Positions 4,402-6,668 of a DNA stretch of 6,668 nt are shown here, piece by piece. Every line of letters begins with the position of its first letter. Position 1 is the first letter of the stretch. Source of the stretch: Actinomycetes bacterium (GTDB lineage: Bacteria > Actinomycetota > Actinomycetes > Propionibacteriales > Nocardioidaceae); NCBI GenBank assembly GCA_029779385.1, contig JAKPAQ010000366.1, forward strand, positions 1 through 6,668, read 5' to 3'. The notes below the pieces were generated by a model. That model was not told the DNA's origin and did no database searches. It saw nothing but the letters and a program-made list of their open reading frames with translations. Both the position numbers and the translations under genes were made by a program.

Positions 4402-5769
4402 GTGGCCGACGACAAACCGGACGAGGCAACCGAAGCCCCGCTCAGCGGAAGTGCCCTGCGCCGGGGCGCTCGACTGGCAAGCATCCCGGCCGGCTTTGCC
4501 GCCAGAACCACTTGGGGCATCGGCAAACGAATGGTTGGCGTGCCCGCCGCCGCCGTGCTAACCGACGTCCAACGTCGCACCGCTGACCAAGTGTTTTCGG
4601 TCCTAGGCCAGCTCAAGGGCGGCGCAATGAAGTTCGGCCAAGCGCTAAGCGTGTTTGAGGCTGCGTTGCCCGAAGAAATCGCTGCGCCTTACCGCGAGGC
4701 CCTCACCAAACTCCAAGATTCTGCCCCGACCATGGGGCCGGCCACGGTGCGCCGAGTGATGGCAGCCGAGTTCGGGTCAGATTGGGAAGCACAGTTCCCC
4801 GACTTCGAAATCAAGGCCGCCGCGGCCGCGTCCATCGGCCAGGTTCACCACTCTTGGTACCTGCCCGAGCCGGGCAGCGAACCGGTCGAAGTCGCGGTGA
4901 AACTTCAGTATCCGGGCGCGGCCGCCGCACTTCAATCGGACCTTCGCCAAATAGCGCGACTGGCTCGACTGTTTGGCACGTTCGCTCCGGGCATCGACGT
5001 GAAGTCACTGGTTGCCGAAATGCAAGAACGAGTAGTCGAAGAACTGGACTACTCCCTCGAAGCCGAAGCTCAAGCCGCCTTCGCCGAAGGCTTCGCCGAC
5101 GACCCAGTGATTGTCATTCCCAGGCCACTGGCGCACACCGAACACGCCCTCGTATCTGAATGGTTGCCCGGCGATCGCTCGCTGGCCGACGTGGCCAACG
5201 ACGAATCCCAAGAAGAACGCAACCGCCTCGCCGAAGCGTTCGTCCGGTTCTTGTTCACCGGGCCTAGCCGGGTCGGTCTGCTGCACGCCGACCCGCATCC
5301 GGGGAACTTTCGGGTGCTGCCAGATGGTCGCCTAGGGGTGGTGGACTTTGGCGCGGTCGCGCGACTGCCCGACGGCCTGCCGTCAGTGATCGGACCGCTA
5401 CTTCGCGCGGCCACCGAGGACGACTACGAAACCGTGTTGGTCGGGCTGCGCGGTGAAGGGTTCATCCGACCTGGCACCGACATCGATGTGAACGTGCTCG
5501 CCAGATACATCGGCCCGTTGGCCGAGCCGGTCAAGAGCGAAACGTTCGCTTTTAGCCGCGACTGGCTGCGCGGCCAGAGCCAGCGAATCACCAGCCCCGG
5601 TACCGAGGGCATGTCCACGGCGTTGAAACTAAACATCCCACCGTCGTATCTGATGATCTATCGGGTCTGGTCTGGCGGCGTGGCGATGCTTTCGCAGTTG
5701 GGCGCGACCGCTCACTTTCGCCAAATCGTCGCCGAATCCTTGCCCGGGTTCGCCGAACCCAAGCAGTAG
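4402..5769 (+). CDS. AarF/UbiB/ABC1 (ADCK) family atypical kinase
   Basis: A 455-aa member of the ABC1/UbiB atypical kinase family, syntenic with mycobacterial Rv3197. All family signatures are visible: the KxGQ motif K77-F-G-Q80, the Ala-rich loop AAAAASIGQVH (139-149) that replaces the Gly-rich loop of normal kinases, VAVKLQYP with K167, and ELDYSLEAEAQ (214-224). The catalytic loop is HADPHPGN (295-302; D297, N302) and the metal-binding DFG is D315-F-G317. No catalytic residue is missing. No strong membrane helix is evident at the C terminus, unlike many UbiB proteins. The family has ATPase activity tied to lipid and quinone metabolism elsewhere; in Actinobacteria lacking ubiquinone the role is open. 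GTG 4402 is chosen from the leaderless -10 at 4390-4395. The 3' end faces the UvrD2 gene with a 17-base gap. Confidence 0.93.
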   Translation: MADDKPDEATEAPLSGSALRRGARLASIPAGFAARTTWGIGKRMVGVPAAAVLTDVQRRTADQVFSVLGQLKGGAMKFGQALSVFEAALPEEIAAPYREALTKLQDSAPTMGPATVRRVMAAEFGSDWEAQFPDFEIKAAAAASIGQVHHSWYLPEPGSEPVEVAVKLQYPGAAAALQSDLRQIARLARLFGTFAPGIDVKSLVAEMQERVVEELDYSLEAEAQAAFAEGFADDPVIVIPRPLAHTEHALVSEWLPGDRSLADVANDESQEERNRLAEAFVRFLFTGPSRVGLLHADPHPGNFRVLPDGRLGVVDFGAVARLPDGLPSVIGPLLRAATEDDYETVLVGLRGEGFIRPGTDIDVNVLARYIGPLAEPVKSETFAFSRDWLRGQSQRITSPGTEGMSTALKLNIPPSYLMIYRVWSGGVAMLSQLGATAHFRQIVAESLPGFAEPKQ

Positions 5770-5786
5770 CAGGCAGGCCAGGGCGC

Positions 5787-6668
5787 CTAGTTGCCAGCGA
5801 CAATCTGCAGGACGTCGTCACCGTATTTTTCTAGCTTCGAGCGGCCGACCCCCGACACCTGAAGCAGCGCGGCAGAACTGCTCGGCGAGGTCGCCGCGAT
5901 CGCCTTGAGCGTCGCATCAGTGAACACCGTGAATGCCGGTTTGCTTTCGGCCGTAGAGATCTCTTTTCGCCACGCCCGCAGCCGCTCGAAAAGGTCGTGG
6001 TCGTAATCGATGTCCTCGACTGCCAAGGCGAGCTTTCGCTTCGGCGCGCGCGAAACCGCCACGTCGGCCGGACGCAACCGGTCGAGGAACCTGCTCGGGG
6101 CTCGCCTAGCCTGTCCGCCGGCCTTGCGGGCCGCCGACCACGACACCATCAGATGGCGGCGGGCGCGAGTCAGGCCGACATAGAACAGTCGCCTCTCCTC
6201 CTCGACCGCTATCGGATCGTCGAGGGCGTACACAAAAGGCAGCGTGCCTTCTTGGGCGCCCGCAACGAATACCGCATCCCACTCAAGACCCTTTGCCGCG
6301 TGAAACGTCGACAGGGTCACCCCGTCCATAGTCGGCGCATGCGCCTGGTCTGCTCGCCGGTCCAGGTCGAGCACCAGCGCGGAAACGTTGGCGGCCGGTT
6401 GGTCTTGGGCGAGGTCGGCGGCCATCGTCACTAGCGCGTTCAGCGACTCCCACCGGTCCCTACTCGCGCCCCGTCCGGTGGGGGCGGTCTCGGTGAAGTC
6501 CATCGCCGCCAGCACCGCACGCACGTCTTCGACCAGGTGCCCGGCACCTTCGCCCGCGTGCGCCGACCCGCGCAACAGCGTCACCGCCTGGCGAACTTCG
6601 GGTCGTTGGAAAAATCCCTCGCCGCCACGCAGCGTGTATGGCACCTTGAGCCGCCCGAGCGCCTCCTC
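5787..6668 (-). CDS. uvrD2: UvrD2-type superfamily 1 DNA helicase, C-terminal part with HRDC domain
   Basis: A partial gene: the last 293 residues are visible, and Walker A and motifs Ia-III lie beyond the right edge. Seen in order are motif IV region YTLRGGEGFFQRPEVRQAV (11-29), motif V VTLSTFHAAKGLEWDAVFV (117-135) and motif VI EEERRLFYVGLTRARRHL (156-173). A basic linker (about 180-222) follows, and then an HRDC-like domain (about 224-292) with FERLRAWRKEIS, PAFTVFTDATLKAIA and SGVGRSKLEKYG. SF1A helicase core plus HRDC is the UvrD2 architecture of Actinobacteria, which act as 3'-to-5' DNA helicases in repair or replication. Mycobacterial UvrD2 has a four-cysteine module in the linker; here the visible fragment contains no cysteine at all. 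It is convergent with the ABC1 kinase gene. In mycobacteria whiB7 lies between the two; here only 17 bases do. Confidence 0.9.
   Translation of the reverse strand, partial: EEALGRLKVPYTLRGGEGFFQRPEVRQAVTLLRGSAHAGEGAGHLVEDVRAVLAAMDFTETAPTGRGASRDRWESLNALVTMAADLAQDQPAANVSALVLDLDRRADQAHAPTMDGVTLSTFHAAKGLEWDAVFVAGAQEGTLPFVYALDDPIAVEEERRLFYVGLTRARRHLMVSWSAARKAGGQARRAPSRFLDRLRPADVAVSRAPKRKLALAVEDIDYDHDLFERLRAWRKEISTAESKPAFTVFTDATLKAIAATSPSSSAALLQVSGVGRSKLEKYGDDVLQIVAGN

Overview
The window reads as a piece of an actinobacterial (Actinomycetota) chromosome. It is GC-rich, and its gene families and order match the conserved block known from Mycobacterium tuberculosis as Rv3194c-Rv3198c: secreted PDZ/Lon-like protease, DUF2342 protein, ThiF-like protein, ABC1 kinase and UvrD2 helicase. 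No gene allows a closer lineage call. Nothing looks like a mobile element, phage or island.

Layout. Positions 1-465 (minus) hold the N-terminal part of a membrane-anchored YlbL-type PDZ protease. A 170-base divergent intergenic region with two copies of a long palindrome separates it from a plus-strand pair: a DUF2342 putative metalloprotease (636-1922) and a NUDIX hydrolase (1919-2482), with a 4-base stop/start overlap. The NUDIX gene runs convergently into a YgjP-like M48 metallopeptidase (2418-2927, minus), and the coding ends overlap by 65 bases. A 398-base region without a confident gene (2928-3325) carries an AT-rich tract, a cluster of DnaA-box-like 9-mers, a good SigA-type promoter and a foldable leader. 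It leads to a 52-aa zinc-ribbon protein (DUF5679, 3326-3484) followed by a strong hairpin. Next come a degenerate ThiF/cyclodehydratase-like protein (3550-4365) and an AarF/UbiB/ABC1 atypical kinase (4402-5769). The latter converges on the C-terminal part of a UvrD2-type helicase with an HRDC domain (5787-6668, minus).

Expression. Four predicted transcription-unit starts (465 minus, 636 plus, 2927 minus, 4402 plus) each have a TANNNT hexamer exactly 6 bases before the start codon. This is the arrangement expected for leaderless mRNAs in Actinobacteria, and it also fixes those start codons. The zinc-ribbon gene is the exception, with a Shine-Dalgarno sequence and a long leader.

Function. The genes are mostly conserved single-copy families rather than a recognisable pathway: two putative peptidases plus a membrane-tethered protease, one nucleotide-derivative hydrolase, one ABC1 kinase, one peptide-binding-like ThiF relative and one DNA helicase. 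I see no clear new defence or biosynthetic system. The least explained signals are the twin palindromes at 509-598, the DnaA-box-like cluster at 3009-3151 and the structured leader at 3190-3325.
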